Source: Mycobacterium sp. SVM_VP21 (GTDB lineage Bacteria > Actinomycetota > Actinomycetes > Mycobacteriales > Mycobacteriaceae). Taken from it: DNA of 64,000 bases. Each line of letters opens with the position of its first letter. Position 1 is the stretch's first letter. The stretch spans positions 1,736,001-1,800,000 of the forward strand of contig CP101406.1 of assembly GCA_024758765.1 (NCBI GenBank). The letters run 5' to 3'. The translations under genes were made by a program, and so were the position numbers. The notes below the pieces were generated by a model. That model was given only the letters and a program-made list of their open reading frames with translations, was not told the origin of the DNA and did no database searches. Below are positions 22,025 through 29,641 of the stretch, piece by piece.

Positions 22025-22165
22025 GTGTACATCAACCCGATATACCGATACCGGATGGGCCGTATGGCCTGGTCACTGCTGCGACATCCGCGCCGAAGCC
22101 GAGAGTTCCCCGCCAAGCACGAGCGCTTGATCACCGCCGACGAACTTTTGCGCTTCGCGACATAG
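22025..22165 (+). CDS. Small protein, 46 aa, unknown function
   Basis: A GTG start after a G-rich stretch opens a 46-codon frame ending in TAG. The product begins VYINPIYRYRMGRMAW, is rich in Arg, Tyr and Trp, and ends with ERLITADELLRFAT, which reads like a real protein tail. It lies alone in the 419-bp gap between gltD and the convergent oxidoreductase. A promoter-like element with paired GTTAAC sites is about 50 bp upstream. I recognise no family. A frame this short could be chance, but composition and upstream signals favour a gene. Confidence 0.45.
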   Translation: MYINPIYRYRMGRMAWSLLRHPRRSREFPAKHERLITADELLRFAT

Positions 22166-22217
22166 GTCGGATCGAGCCGGTGGCCGCGGTCCCCCGAGAA
22201 GAGTTTGCTGACCGTTA

Positions 22218-23078
22218 TCAGTTCGTAATCTGCGCCAGCAGTCCGGAGTCACGGATCGCTTCGGCCAACGGCTCCAGAACGGCCGGGTCGTGGGGCGTCG
22301 GCAGGTAGACGATCGCCAGATCCAGGCCCTCGGCGCCGAGCGCTGCGGCATCCTCGATCAGCTGCCCGTAATCGAGATCCGGCTGCAACCGTAGGTGCGC
22401 CGACAAGGTGATCTGCTCCGGGGCGCGCCCGATATCGGCGCAATGCGCGGCCAGCACGTCGCGCTTGCGGGCGAACTCGGCAGGAGTGCCCCCGACGAAG
22501 TTCCAGTGCTGGGCGTATTTCGCCGTGATCTTCAGCGTGCGCTTCTCACCGTTGCCGCCGATGCAGATCGGGGGATGTGGACGCTGCGGCCCTTTGGGCT
22601 CGTTGCGGGCTTCGGTGAGTTGATAGTAGGTGCCAGAGAAGGTGGTGGTGTCCGCGCTCAACAGACCGATGAGGACCTGGCAGGCCTCCTCGAAGCGGTC
22701 GAAGCGCTCGGTGATGCTGCCCAACTCGATCCCGTAGGCGCCCGACTCCTCTTCATTCCAACCCGCGCCGATCCCCAGCTCCAACCGTCCGCCGGAGATG
22801 ATGTCGAGCGCGGCGGCCATGTTGGCCAGCACGGCGGGGTGGCGGTAGTGGATGCCGGTCACCAGCGTCCCCACTCGCAACCGGGTGGTCGCCTGGGCCA
22901 ACGCCGTTAGGGTGGTCCAGCCCTCCAGACACGGCCCGGTGGGATCGGAGAAGATCGGGTAGAAGTGGTCGAAGGTCCAGCCGGACTCGTAGACGTCGAT
23001 ATCGTCCGCGGCTCGCCAGACAGCCAGCATGTCGGCCCAGGTGGTGTTCTGCGGTGAAGTCTTGAACGCGAAGCGCAT
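22218..23078 (-). CDS. LLM-class (luciferase-like) F420-dependent oxidoreductase
   Basis: A 286-aa TIM-barrel protein of the luciferase-like family. In mycobacteria most members use the deazaflavin F420. Typical features are the opening FAFKTSPQNTTWADMLAVWRAAD, a switch-like LRVGTLVTGIHYRHPAVLANMAAALDIISGGRLELGIGAGW block (residues about 70-110) and ICIGGNGEKRTLKITAKYA. The substrate is unknown. The ATG is preceded at 7 nt by TAGGCT (23086-23091), the layout of a leaderless mycobacterial promoter, and there is no ribosome site. A 55-bp tandem repeat extends upstream from this promoter. Confidence 0.85.
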   Translation of the reverse strand: MRFAFKTSPQNTTWADMLAVWRAADDIDVYESGWTFDHFYPIFSDPTGPCLEGWTTLTALAQATTRLRVGTLVTGIHYRHPAVLANMAAALDIISGGRLELGIGAGWNEEESGAYGIELGSITERFDRFEEACQVLIGLLSADTTTFSGTYYQLTEARNEPKGPQRPHPPICIGGNGEKRTLKITAKYAQHWNFVGGTPAEFARKRDVLAAHCADIGRAPEQITLSAHLRLQPDLDYGQLIEDAAALGAEGLDLAIVYLPTPHDPAVLEPLAEAIRDSGLLAQITN

Positions 23079-23085
23079 CCCGCCG

Positions 23086-23091
23086 AGCCTA
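23086..23091 (-). promoter_or_regulatory. Leaderless-type -10 hexamer TAGGCT for the LLM oxidoreductase
   Basis: TAGGCT on the minus strand ends 7 nt before the ATG at 23078, so transcription would begin at the start codon. The same hexamer and nearly the same upstream sequence occur before the gene at 33528. Confidence 0.5.
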
Positions 23092-23210
23092 GCGGCGATC
23101 GCAAGGTCGGCGGAGCCGGCGGCAGCGGGTCGCCGTTATGGACCCCGCGGCGATCGCAAGGTCGGCGGAGCCGGCCGCAGCGGGTCGCCGTTATGAACCC
23201 CGCGGTGCCG
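23092..23210. repeat. Two and a partial tandem copies of a 55-bp intergenic repeat (family A)
   Basis: The unit starting at 23092 recurs at 23147 with two mismatches, and a third copy begins at 23202 and decays. The core, read on the minus strand, is CCGACCTTGCGATCGCCGC. The same core occurs twice at 33.4 kb, again directly before a start codon. It fills the divergent promoter region between the LLM gene and the membrane protein gene at 23264. Confidence 0.8.
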
Positions 23211-23251
23211 TCGAGCTCAGCGGCGGAGCCGCAACCTCAGGTGGCGGGAAG

Positions 23252-23257
23252 TAGGCT
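23252..23257 (+). promoter_or_regulatory. Leaderless-type -10 hexamer TAGGCT for the membrane protein gene
   Basis: TAGGCT is followed by 6 nt and then GTG at 23264. This spacing puts the transcript start at the start codon and decides the choice of GTG 23264 over ATG 23270. Confidence 0.5.
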
Positions 23258-23263
23258 CACCCG

Positions 23264-23692
23264 GTGGTCATGAATCTGGACATCGACACCAAGGTGACTT
23301 TGTTGTCGGCCGGCCTGATCTTTCTGCTCGCGCTGCTGTTGGGTGTGTGGAAGTACCAACAGATCGCCACCTCGGAGAATCGCCAGGCACACGTCTACGT
23401 TGACATTGCACACCGAGCGGCGCTGATGTACTCCTTCGCGACCATGCTGGTCGCGGTGTTCGTGGAACTCAGCGCCTGGCCGACCTGGGTGAACATGGTC
23501 GCGGCGATGGTCATCGTGTTCTTCTTCGTCGTCGCGATCGGCAGCTACATGCTGCACGGCGCGTTGCGCGACACCACCAACCAATTCGAGCGGCTCGGTT
23601 GGCGTCTGCACGCCGGCATGGTGCTGCTGATCATCGGCGAGGTCGGCGGCTTTGCGGTGCTGCTGGCCGGGTTCGGCGTCGGCGAGTTCTGA
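23264..23692 (+). CDS. Integral membrane protein, four hydrophobic segments, unknown
   Basis: A 142-aa product with four hydrophobic segments (residues about 11-28, 50-67, 73-94 and 114-136). I do not recognise a family. It is encoded divergently from the LLM oxidoreductase across the family A tandem repeat and convergently with ethR, whose stop lies 22 bp away. The start is taken as GTG 23264, placed 6 nt after a TAGGCT hexamer. ATG 23270 is two codons further. No catalytic motif is visible, so a transport or structural role cannot be chosen between. Confidence 0.75.
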   Translation: MVMNLDIDTKVTLLSAGLIFLLALLLGVWKYQQIATSENRQAHVYVDIAHRAALMYSFATMLVAVFVELSAWPTWVNMVAAMVIVFFFVVAIGSYMLHGALRDTTNQFERLGWRLHAGMVLLIIGEVGGFAVLLAGFGVGEF

Positions 23693-23714
23693 CAGCGTCC
23701 GATTGTGGCCAGCG

Positions 23715-24350
23715 TCAGGACGCCTGGCCGTAGATGCTGCTGACCCAGACGTGGGTCAACGTGTCGACCACCTTCTCGTGAGGCACCGACGGCTGCTCGG
23801 CCACCAGTGCCGCCATCATGGTGCGCTCGTTCATCTGATTCAGTGATGTCGCCAGATCCAGGGCGTCGATGGTCGTCGGCGCGGCGCCGCGCTCGCGTTC
23901 CGCTGTGATCATCGCAGCGGTCTGCTCGATCCACCTCTGCATGAAGCCATTCCACATCGCCTTGAACTCCGGGCTGGTGGCTAGTGCCTCGGTTCCGGCC
24001 CGGGCGATCGCGCGGTGCGAGCTGAAAGCGATGAAGAACGCCTTGATACCGCTGCGCCAGATCCGGCGCGGGTCGGTGGGCAGTCGTTGCACCGCTCCGA
24101 CGAACTCCGAGTCGGCCGCCGCGATCATCGGCTCCAACAGTGAGAGCAGCACCGAGTCTTTGGACTTGAAATAGAAGTAGAACGTGGGCCGCGAGATCCC
24201 GGCGCCCTTGGCCAGGTCGTCGACCGAGATCTCGGCCAGGGGGCGTTGCTCAAGCAGTCGTTCGGCGGTGGCCAGGATGGCCAGCTCCCGATCGTCGCCG
24301 GATGGCCGCGTTCCTCGGCGTCCGTGACGGGTCGCATTTGGGCTGGTCAT
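23715..24350 (-). CDS. ethR: TetR-family repressor of ethA (EthR)
   Basis: A 211-aa TetR regulator closely resembling EthR (Rv3855, 216 aa), including RPSGDDRELAILATAE, ISVDDLAKGAGISRPTFYFYF (helix-turn-helix) and the tail SVPHEKVVDTLTHVWVSSIYG. EthR dimers bind cooperatively to the intergenic operator and repress the divergent monooxygenase gene ethA. A ligand pocket in the C-terminal domain is typical. The ATG at 24350 is chosen because TAAAGT lies 7 nt upstream as a leaderless -10, and the longer frame from 24383 would run into the operator. It is convergent with the membrane protein gene at 23264. Confidence 0.93.
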   Translation of the reverse strand: MTSPNATRHGRRGTRPSGDDRELAILATAERLLEQRPLAEISVDDLAKGAGISRPTFYFYFKSKDSVLLSLLEPMIAAADSEFVGAVQRLPTDPRRIWRSGIKAFFIAFSSHRAIARAGTEALATSPEFKAMWNGFMQRWIEQTAAMITAERERGAAPTTIDALDLATSLNQMNERTMMAALVAEQPSVPHEKVVDTLTHVWVSSIYGQAS

Positions 24351-24357
24351 GGCGGAT

Positions 24358-24363
24358 ACTTTA
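24358..24363 (-). promoter_or_regulatory. Leaderless-type -10 hexamer TAAAGT of ethR
   Basis: TAAAGT on the minus strand lies 7 nt before the ethR ATG. There is no Shine-Dalgarno sequence, consistent with a leaderless transcript. The operator palindromes begin 7 bp further upstream, where a bound repressor would block the -35 region. Confidence 0.5.
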
Positions 24364-24369
24364 CACGAC

Positions 24370-24415
24370 GTTGACTGAATCAACAGGGTGTTGACTCAAT
24401 CAACACACCGTTGAT
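24370..24415. promoter_or_regulatory. EthR operator: GTTGA sites at 20-bp period
   Basis: Two 15-bp palindromes lie at 24370-24384 (GTTGACTGAATCAAC) and 24390-24404 (GTTGACTCAATCAAC). A third half-site, GTTGAT, starts at 24410. The starts are exactly 20 bp apart, about two helical turns, so repressor dimers would line up on one face. The third site overlaps the ethA -10 hexamer. The M. tuberculosis ethA operator is likewise a long multi-dimer site of about 55 bp. Confidence 0.85.
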
Positions 24416-24420
24416 AACCT
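24415..24420 (+). promoter_or_regulatory. Leaderless-type -10 hexamer TAACCT of ethA
   Basis: TAACCT is followed by GGCGCC and then the ethA ATG at 24427. The 6-nt spacing and absence of a ribosome site indicate a leaderless mRNA. It overlaps the third operator half-site by one base. Confidence 0.5.
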
Positions 24421-24426
24421 GGCGCC

Positions 24427-25896
24427 ATGACTGAACATCTCGATGTTGTGATCGTCGGCGCCGGCATCTCCGGTATCAGCGCGGCCTGGCATTTGCAGAA
24501 CCGCTGCCCGAACAAGAGCTACGCCATCCTGGAAAGCCGGGACAACCTCGGCGGCACCTGGGACCTGTTCAAGTACCCCGGCATCCGCTCGGACTCCGAC
24601 ATGTTCACCCTGGGCTTCCGGTTCAAGCCGTGGCGGTCGGCGCACTCGATCGCCGAAGGCGCCGACATCTGGAACTACATCAATGAGGCCGCCGTCGAGA
24701 ACGGCATCGATAAGCACATCCGCTACCAGCACCGGGTCGTTTCTGCTGACTGGTCCGACGCCGACAATCAGTGGACGGTCACCGTCGACAACAACGGTAA
24801 GGAAGAGCAGATCACCGCGTCGTTCGTGTTTGCGTGCAGCGGCTACTACAACTACGCCGAGGGCTACGCGCCGGAGTTCCCCGGCGCCGAGGACTTCGCC
24901 GGGACCATCGTGCACCCGCAGCACTGGCCGGAGGACCTGGACTACGCCGGCAAGAAGATCGTGGTGATCGGCAGCGGCGCTACCGCGGTGACCTTGATTC
25001 CCGCGCTGGCCAACTCCGGTGCCGGACATGTGACCATGCTGCAGCGGTCGCCGACCTACATCGGTGCGCTGCCTCTGGTCGACCCGTTCGCGGTGCAGGC
25101 AAACCGGTTCCTGCCGACCAAAGCGGCGCACTTCGCCAACCGCTGGAAGGCGATCGGCTTCAGCACCCTGCAGTACCAGCTGGCGCGGAAGTTCCCGAAG
25201 TACATGCGCAAGACGCTGATGACGATGGCCAAGCACCGGCTGCCGGAAGGCTTCGACGTGCAGAAGCACTTCGGGCCGCGGTACAACCCGTGGGACGAGC
25301 GGTTGTGCTTGGCGCCCAACGGCGACCTGTTCAAGACCATCCGCAGCGGCAAGGCCGACGTCGTCACCGACACGATCGATACCTTCACCAAGACCGGGAT
25401 TCGGCTGAACTCCGGCCAGGAACTCGACGCCGACATCATCATCACCGCAACCGGTCTGAACATGCAGCTGCTGGGCGGGGCGTCGCTGCTGCGCAACGGT
25501 GAGCCGATCGATCTGCCGAAGGCGATGACCTACAAGGGCTTGATGTTCTCCGGTGTGCCCAACGCCGCGGTGACCTTCGGCTACACCAACGCGTCGTGGA
25601 CGCTCAAGGCCGACCTGGTCTCGGAATTCGTCTGCCGGGTGCTCAACTACATGGACGACAACGGCTTCGACCGGGTCGAGCCGCAGCACCCCGGTGCCGC
25701 GGTGAAGGAAGAGCCGTTCATGGACTTCAGCCCCGGCTACTTCCGCCGGGCGATGGACGACCTGCCGCGCTCGGGGTCGGAAGCCCCGTGGCGGCTCAAG
25801 CAGAACTATCTGCTGGACCTGCGGCTGATCCGGCACGGCAAGGTGGACGAGAAGTCACTGAAGTTCAGCAAGCACCGGGCGCCGGTGAGCGTCTAG
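24427..25896 (+). CDS. ethA: Baeyer-Villiger flavin monooxygenase EthA
   Basis: A 489-aa FAD/NADPH monooxygenase, identical in length to EthA (Rv3854c). The FAD fold is VVIVGAGISGISAAWHL near residue 8. The Baeyer-Villiger region follows as FKYPGIRSDSDMFTLGFRFKPW, and the NADPH fold IVVIGSGATAVTLIP is near residue 180. EthA oxygenates ketones and also activates thioamide and thiourea prodrugs such as ethionamide, so this locus would set susceptibility to them. It is controlled by divergent EthR through the shared operator and is probably leaderless. Downstream yggS is convergent with a 17-bp gap. Confidence 0.95.
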   Translation: MTEHLDVVIVGAGISGISAAWHLQNRCPNKSYAILESRDNLGGTWDLFKYPGIRSDSDMFTLGFRFKPWRSAHSIAEGADIWNYINEAAVENGIDKHIRYQHRVVSADWSDADNQWTVTVDNNGKEEQITASFVFACSGYYNYAEGYAPEFPGAEDFAGTIVHPQHWPEDLDYAGKKIVVIGSGATAVTLIPALANSGAGHVTMLQRSPTYIGALPLVDPFAVQANRFLPTKAAHFANRWKAIGFSTLQYQLARKFPKYMRKTLMTMAKHRLPEGFDVQKHFGPRYNPWDERLCLAPNGDLFKTIRSGKADVVTDTIDTFTKTGIRLNSGQELDADIIITATGLNMQLLGGASLLRNGEPIDLPKAMTYKGLMFSGVPNAAVTFGYTNASWTLKADLVSEFVCRVLNYMDDNGFDRVEPQHPGAAVKEEPFMDFSPGYFRRAMDDLPRSGSEAPWRLKQNYLLDLRLIRHGKVDEKSLKFSKHRAPVSV

Positions 25897-25913
25897 CGGG
25901 CCGCCGCCCTTCC

Positions 25914-26645
25914 TTAAGCGCGCTCCGGCCAGTAGTAGGAGTCGGGGTAGGGTCGGGACCCGAACAGCGCGGTCCCGATCCGTACCTCGGTAGCGCCCTC
26001 GGCGATCGCCAGTGCGAAGTCGCCGCTCATCCCCATCGACAGCCGCGGCACGTCATGGCCATGTCCGGCGGCGGCGTCACGTAGCCGGCGCAGCCGGCGG
26101 AAACAACCGCGGACAGTGTCGGGGTCGTCGGCGTTGATGGCCAGCGTCATCAGGCCGCGCACCCGCATAGTGGAGTAGCCAGCCAGCTCGTCGAGGAACG
26201 GCAGCAGCTGATCGGGATCCAGACCGTACTTGCTGGGCTCGTCGGAGGTTTTGACCTGCACCAGCACGTCGATGACGCGGTTCTCGGCGCGCAGGTGGCG
26301 GTCCAGCGCTACCGCCAATTTGGGTCGGTCCAGAGACTGCACCTCGGCGGCCAACCGCGCCACCACGCCGGCCTTGTTGGTCTGCAGGTGCCCGATCATC
26401 ACCCAGTCGATCCCTGCGTCGGACTCCTCGGTGGCCAGGGCCGCCGCCTTGTCCTTGATCTCTTGGGCCTTGTTCTCGCCGAACCGGTGCATGCCCAGAT
26501 CGACGGCTTCTCGGATCAGCTCGGGACCGAAGGTCTTGCTCACCGGCAGCACTTCGACGTCCTCGGGCGATCGCCCCGCAGCGCGGCACGCGTCATCGAC
26601 GCGTGCGCGGAGCTGTTCCCAACGCGCCCGCAAGGTGGCGTCCAT
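25914..26645 (-). CDS. YggS/PLPBP-family pyridoxal phosphate-binding protein
   Basis: A 243-aa protein of the YggS (PLP homeostasis) family, a single alanine-racemase-like TIM barrel with no known enzymatic reaction. It shows the PLP lysine in VLPVSKTFG, FGENKAQEI, the IDWVMIGHLQTNKA block and LSMGMSGDFALAIAEGATEVRIGTALFG near the C-terminus. The frame extends upstream into the rraA end. I place the start at ATG 26645, which leaves a 13-bp gap to rraA and gives the usual family length. Position as third gene after hns and rraA on the same strand suggests one operon. Confidence 0.9.
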   Translation of the reverse strand: MDATLRARWEQLRARVDDACRAAGRSPEDVEVLPVSKTFGPELIREAVDLGMHRFGENKAQEIKDKAAALATEESDAGIDWVMIGHLQTNKAGVVARLAAEVQSLDRPKLAVALDRHLRAENRVIDVLVQVKTSDEPSKYGLDPDQLLPFLDELAGYSTMRVRGLMTLAINADDPDTVRGCFRRLRRLRDAAAGHGHDVPRLSMGMSGDFALAIAEGATEVRIGTALFGSRPYPDSYYWPERA

Positions 26646-26658
26646 CGGTGTGCCGGTC

Positions 26659-27132
26659 CTAGACGACGACGATGCCGTCGTCGTCACTGTGGGCGATCGC
26701 GCCGGGGACGAAGGCGGTGCCGCCGAACTCGACGACGACGTCACGCTCGCCGGCGCCGGTCTTGGTGCTCTTGCGGGGATTGGTGCCCAGCGCCTTGATG
26801 CCGATGTCGAGGGTGCGCAGGGTCGAGGCGTCGCGCACCGCGCCGTGCACGATCAGCCCTGCCCAGCCGTTGCTGCGCGCCAGCTCGGCGATGACGTCAC
26901 CGACCAGCGCGGTGTGCACCGAGCCGCCGCCATCGATCACCAGCACCCCGCCGTCGCCCGGCTCGGAGAGCACCGATTTGAGCAGTGCGTTGTCCTGGAA
27001 GCAGCGCACCGTACTGATGCGACCGGCGAACTCCGTGCGGCCGCCGAGTTGGCGGAACTGAACATCACAGCTGCGTACGTCGGGGCCGATCTCGTCGACC
27101 AGGTCGGCGGTGGGCCGAAAGCGTGCGGTCAC
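26659..27132 (-). CDS. rraA: RraA-family protein
   Basis: A 157-aa protein, the same length as Rv3853, which was once annotated as MenG. It has the RraA fold features [23 protein letters not shown], the [13 protein letters not shown] loop and [28 protein letters not shown]. RraA in E. coli inhibits RNase E, while other family members are 4-hydroxy-4-methyl-2-oxoglutarate or oxaloacetate-type aldolases or decarboxylases. The residues RD in GAVRD that bind metal/substrate in aldolase members are present, so either role is possible. It starts 6 bp after the hns stop and precedes yggS, in the same neighbourhood as EthA in M. tuberculosis. Confidence 0.9.
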   Translation of the reverse strand: MTARFRPTADLVDEIGPDVRSCDVQFRQLGGRTEFAGRISTVRCFQDNALLKSVLSEPGDGGVLVIDGGGSVHTALVGDVIAELARSNGWAGLIVHGAVRDASTLRTLDIGIKALGTNPRKSTKTGAGERDVVVEFGGTAFVPGAIAHSDDDGIVVV

Positions 27133-27138
27133 CGGCGG

Positions 27139-27609
27139 TCAGCCTCGGCGCGCACGCCGCAGCCGGCGAAGCAGCAGCAGTGCGAACACACCGAGGATTC
27201 CGGCGGCCAGCAGCGGGCCCGGTGAACGTCGCGCCGGTGACGGCGAGCTCAGCGGATTGCGGGCCGAGTCCACCGTGGACTTCGCCTGAGCGGCCGTTTC
27301 TTTGGCGCCCTCAGCGAGGTGTCCCGAGCCGTTGGCGGCGACCGCCGGCGGGCTGGGAACGGCGGGGGCAGGGGCCGCGGGAGCACTCTTGGCGGGCGCT
27401 TTCTTCGCGGGCGATTTCTTGGCGGCCTTGGCGGGTGCCTTCTTAGCGGTCGCCTTCTTTACCGGGGCCTTCTTGGCGGGTGCCTTCTTTGCGGGAGTCT
27501 TCTGCGGCGCCGGAGCCGGCGGCTCGGCCGGCAGGTCAGCTGCAGCCGGCGTAACCGGCTCGGGCGCAGCCGCGGCTTCGTGGTCGGGCTGGCCTTGCGG
27601 TTCGGTCAT
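27139..27609 (-). CDS. hns: H-NS-like Lys/Ala/Pro-rich membrane-anchored protein
   Basis: A 156-aa protein resembling Rv3852 (Hns, 134 aa). After an acidic, Pro/Ala-rich start (residues 1-35) come AKKAP-type repeats (about 36-75) like those of histone H1 tails. A segment AKETAAQAKSTVDSARN follows, then a C-terminal hydrophobic helix (about 131-147, LLAAGILGVFALLLL) capped by Arg residues. It could bind DNA non-specifically while tethered to the membrane. It heads the hns-rraA-yggS operon. The AKKAP array is shorter or longer between species, and here has about eight copies. The role in nucleoid organisation is inferred from family reports. Confidence 0.88.
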   Translation of the reverse strand: MTEPQGQPDHEAAAAPEPVTPAAADLPAEPPAPAPQKTPAKKAPAKKAPVKKATAKKAPAKAAKKSPAKKAPAKSAPAAPAPAVPSPPAVAANGSGHLAEGAKETAAQAKSTVDSARNPLSSPSPARRSPGPLLAAGILGVFALLLLRRLRRARRG

Positions 27610-27710
27610 ACGGCAGCTCCTCTGGCGGGTTCTCGTCTCAGATCAACTCGGCGTCACCGGCAACGTCCCCATCATGCCAGCATTCGCCAGCGGCGACCGC
27701 TGGCCGAAAG

Positions 27711-28247
27711 TCAGGACCGCGGACGGTTGAACCACAGACCGACCCCGACGAGCACCACCGCACCGGCGACGAAGGGCCAAATGGGCAGGTCACCCTGGGG
27801 GTCGGCGTAGCGGCGCGGAATGGCGGGTACGGCGTCGGTACGGTCGGTGACCGCGGGGCCGGGCTCCCCGGTGCCGGCTACCGTCAGTTGGAACGGCCAC
27901 GAACCCGACACCACATGCCCGTCGGCGGAGGTGACCCGATAGTGGACCGTGTAGGTGCCGGCGGGTCCCAGCGCACGTACCGCGACACTGGCGACTGCGC
28001 CGTCCACCCGGGTGTCCCCGGTAGACCACAGGTGACCGTCGGGGCCCACCACTGTCATGGCCGCGAAGTCGGACTGCAGTTGCTCGTTGAAGGTGGCGCT
28101 GACGCGCTCGGGGCCACGCGCCAGTTGCGCGTCGCGCGCCGGGTCCGTCGACACCAGCACGGCGTGCGCGGCGGCCACCCCGGTGGCCGCGAACAGCATC
28201 CCCAGCAGGAACAGGCCCGCCAGCGCGCCGCGCAACGCCCGCCTCAC
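27711..28247 (-). CDS. CopC-domain copper-binding protein with C-terminal anchor
   Basis: A 178-aa exported protein: a signal peptide (about 1-28, ending AAA) is followed by HAVLVSTDPARDAQL. A mature protein starting with His is typical of CopC, whose N-terminal His helps bind Cu(II). The CopC beta-barrel extends to about residue 125 with HYRVTSADGHVVSGSWPF. A C-terminal hydrophobic helix (WPFVAGAVVLVGVGLWF) with Arg-rich end anchors it. Its ATG overlaps the stop of the YcnI-type gene by 4 bp, so the two are coupled. It likely handles extracytoplasmic copper. There is no CopD-type transporter domain in it. Confidence 0.82.
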   Translation of the reverse strand: MRRALRGALAGLFLLGMLFAATGVAAAHAVLVSTDPARDAQLARGPERVSATFNEQLQSDFAAMTVVGPDGHLWSTGDTRVDGAVASVAVRALGPAGTYTVHYRVTSADGHVVSGSWPFQLTVAGTGEPGPAVTDRTDAVPAIPRRYADPQGDLPIWPFVAGAVVLVGVGLWFNRPRS

Positions 28248-28921
28248 GCGCGCCGCCTGCCCAGGGCGATCGTGGCAGCCAGTGCAGCGACCAGCAGTGC
28301 GGCGCCGCCGAGCAGCCGGGCCGCATTGTCGCCGTGATGCTCGCCGGCCTCGGATGCCGCCTCGGGCGCCGGGCCGGCGGACACGGCCGGCTCCGGGTGT
28401 TGGGCGTGGTGTTCGGCCGCCGACGCCGGGCCGGTGCCGAGTTGCAGCGTGGGTACCGGGTGCTGCGCCTCACCGCCGCCGGGCTGGGCAGTCTCGTCCC
28501 AGCGCACCTCGGTGCCGTCGGCGTACCGCTGTGCTGACGGGAAGTTCACCGTTTCTGCGTCGGGCAGCCGCAGTGCAATCCGGAACAGTCCGAACTGGTC
28601 GGCGCCGATGCCGGCGCCGGCAGTGGCGGTCCAGGTCACCGAACGCACCGCCCCGGATTTGGGGTCGCGGTCCAGGCGTGCGGTCCAGCCGGGCTTGGCT
28701 TCCGTGCGAGCCGAGGCCACATCGGGCAGCGTCACGGTGAGTTCCGTTGTGGCAGAACCGCTCGGTGACTCATTGGGCACCTCAAAAGTGACCATCGCAA
28801 CCCCGCCGCGCACCGCGCCGGGGCTGCTGGCGTGCACGTGCGCCCAGGCGGGCGTGGCGCCGACGACGGAAGCTGCGGTGATCGCCGCGGCCAGCGCCAT
28901 GGTGCGCATCCGGACGCTCAT
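28244..28921 (-). CDS. YcnI-like (DUF1775) copper-associated membrane protein
   Basis: A 225-aa exported protein with signal peptide (about 1-27, ending AWA) and mature start HVHASSPGAVRGGVAMVTFEVPNES, the DUF1775/YcnI opening whose N-terminal His binds copper. The domain continues through SVTWTATAGAGIGADQFGLF to about residue 150. It is followed by a Pro/His/Glu-rich linker and a C-terminal membrane helix with a basic end. It overlaps the DUF6474-type gene upstream and the copC gene downstream by 4 bp each, forming a tightly coupled three-gene operon. YcnI proteins act as copper chaperones or sensors at the outer face of the membrane. Confidence 0.82.
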   Translation of the reverse strand: MSVRMRTMALAAAITAASVVGATPAWAHVHASSPGAVRGGVAMVTFEVPNESPSGSATTELTVTLPDVASARTEAKPGWTARLDRDPKSGAVRSVTWTATAGAGIGADQFGLFRIALRLPDAETVNFPSAQRYADGTEVRWDETAQPGGGEAQHPVPTLQLGTGPASAAEHHAQHPEPAVSAGPAPEAASEAGEHHGDNAARLLGGAALLVAALAATIALGRRRA

Positions 28922-29577
28922 GACGGCAGCCCCAGCCGAGCCATCAGATCGGCGTCGATTCCATCGAGCTGATCGCTGATCGAGGCGGAGGCCACTCGCC
29001 GACGATCTCCCGGCATGGTCTCGATGGCAGTCACGGCCGTCGACAGGTCCGACAACCGATCGGTGATCGCCGCGACGAACAGCTTGGTTTCGGAGTCCTT
29101 GGGCTTGCGGTCTTGCACCAGGCGCAGGGTCTTCTCTGCCCCGGCGATCCGCGCCGAGAGCCGGGCGCTATTTCCGGAGAACTCGCCCACGCGGGCCAGT
29201 GGCACCCCGAGCCGGGCCGCTCGCTGCTCGTCGATCAGGCCGCGTACGGCCATCGCGGCCCGGTACACCAGCGGCACAATGACCGGCGCCAGCATGCGGG
29301 TGACCACCAGCGTGCGGCGGACGCGCGCGGGCGAGAGGATCCGGCCGTCGCGGGCGGCTTTGAGCTGGCTTTCGGCGGCCTTACGCGCGGTGCGGTCGCG
29401 GTTGCGGTCCGACTTGATCTGGGCCTTCAGTGCCCGGGCATCCGCGCGTTGGCTGGCCCTGAAGCGTTTCGCCTCGCCCTTGGCGGCCAGTCGCGCCTCA
29501 AGCCTGGCGCCGGCCTTCAGCGCCCGTGCTTCGGCACGCCGGGTCGCGCGGCTCTTGCGTTTTCTGAACAGGCCCAT
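28918..29577 (-). CDS. Rv3850-like conserved protein (DUF6474 type)
   Basis: A 219-aa protein close in length to Rv3850 (218 aa) and in the same position next to espR. The first 110 residues are very basic and predicted helical (MGLFRKRKSRATRRAEARALKAG onward). A short hydrophobic patch MLAPVIVPLVYRAAMAVRG lies near residue 118, and an acidic amphipathic C-terminal half follows. The shape suggests a peripheral membrane or nucleic-acid-associated protein. The function is unknown. It is the first gene of an operon with ycnI and copC, joined by an ATGA overlap. Confidence 0.75.
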   Translation of the reverse strand: MGLFRKRKSRATRRAEARALKAGARLEARLAAKGEAKRFRASQRADARALKAQIKSDRNRDRTARKAAESQLKAARDGRILSPARVRRTLVVTRMLAPVIVPLVYRAAMAVRGLIDEQRAARLGVPLARVGEFSGNSARLSARIAGAEKTLRLVQDRKPKDSETKLFVAAITDRLSDLSTAVTAIETMPGDRRRVASASISDQLDGIDADLMARLGLPS

Positions 29578-29641
29578 CGCGGCCGCCTCCCCGGTGTCTC
29601 GCTGGAACCGATCAAGCCACCCTAATCGCGGCGCCGACGCC

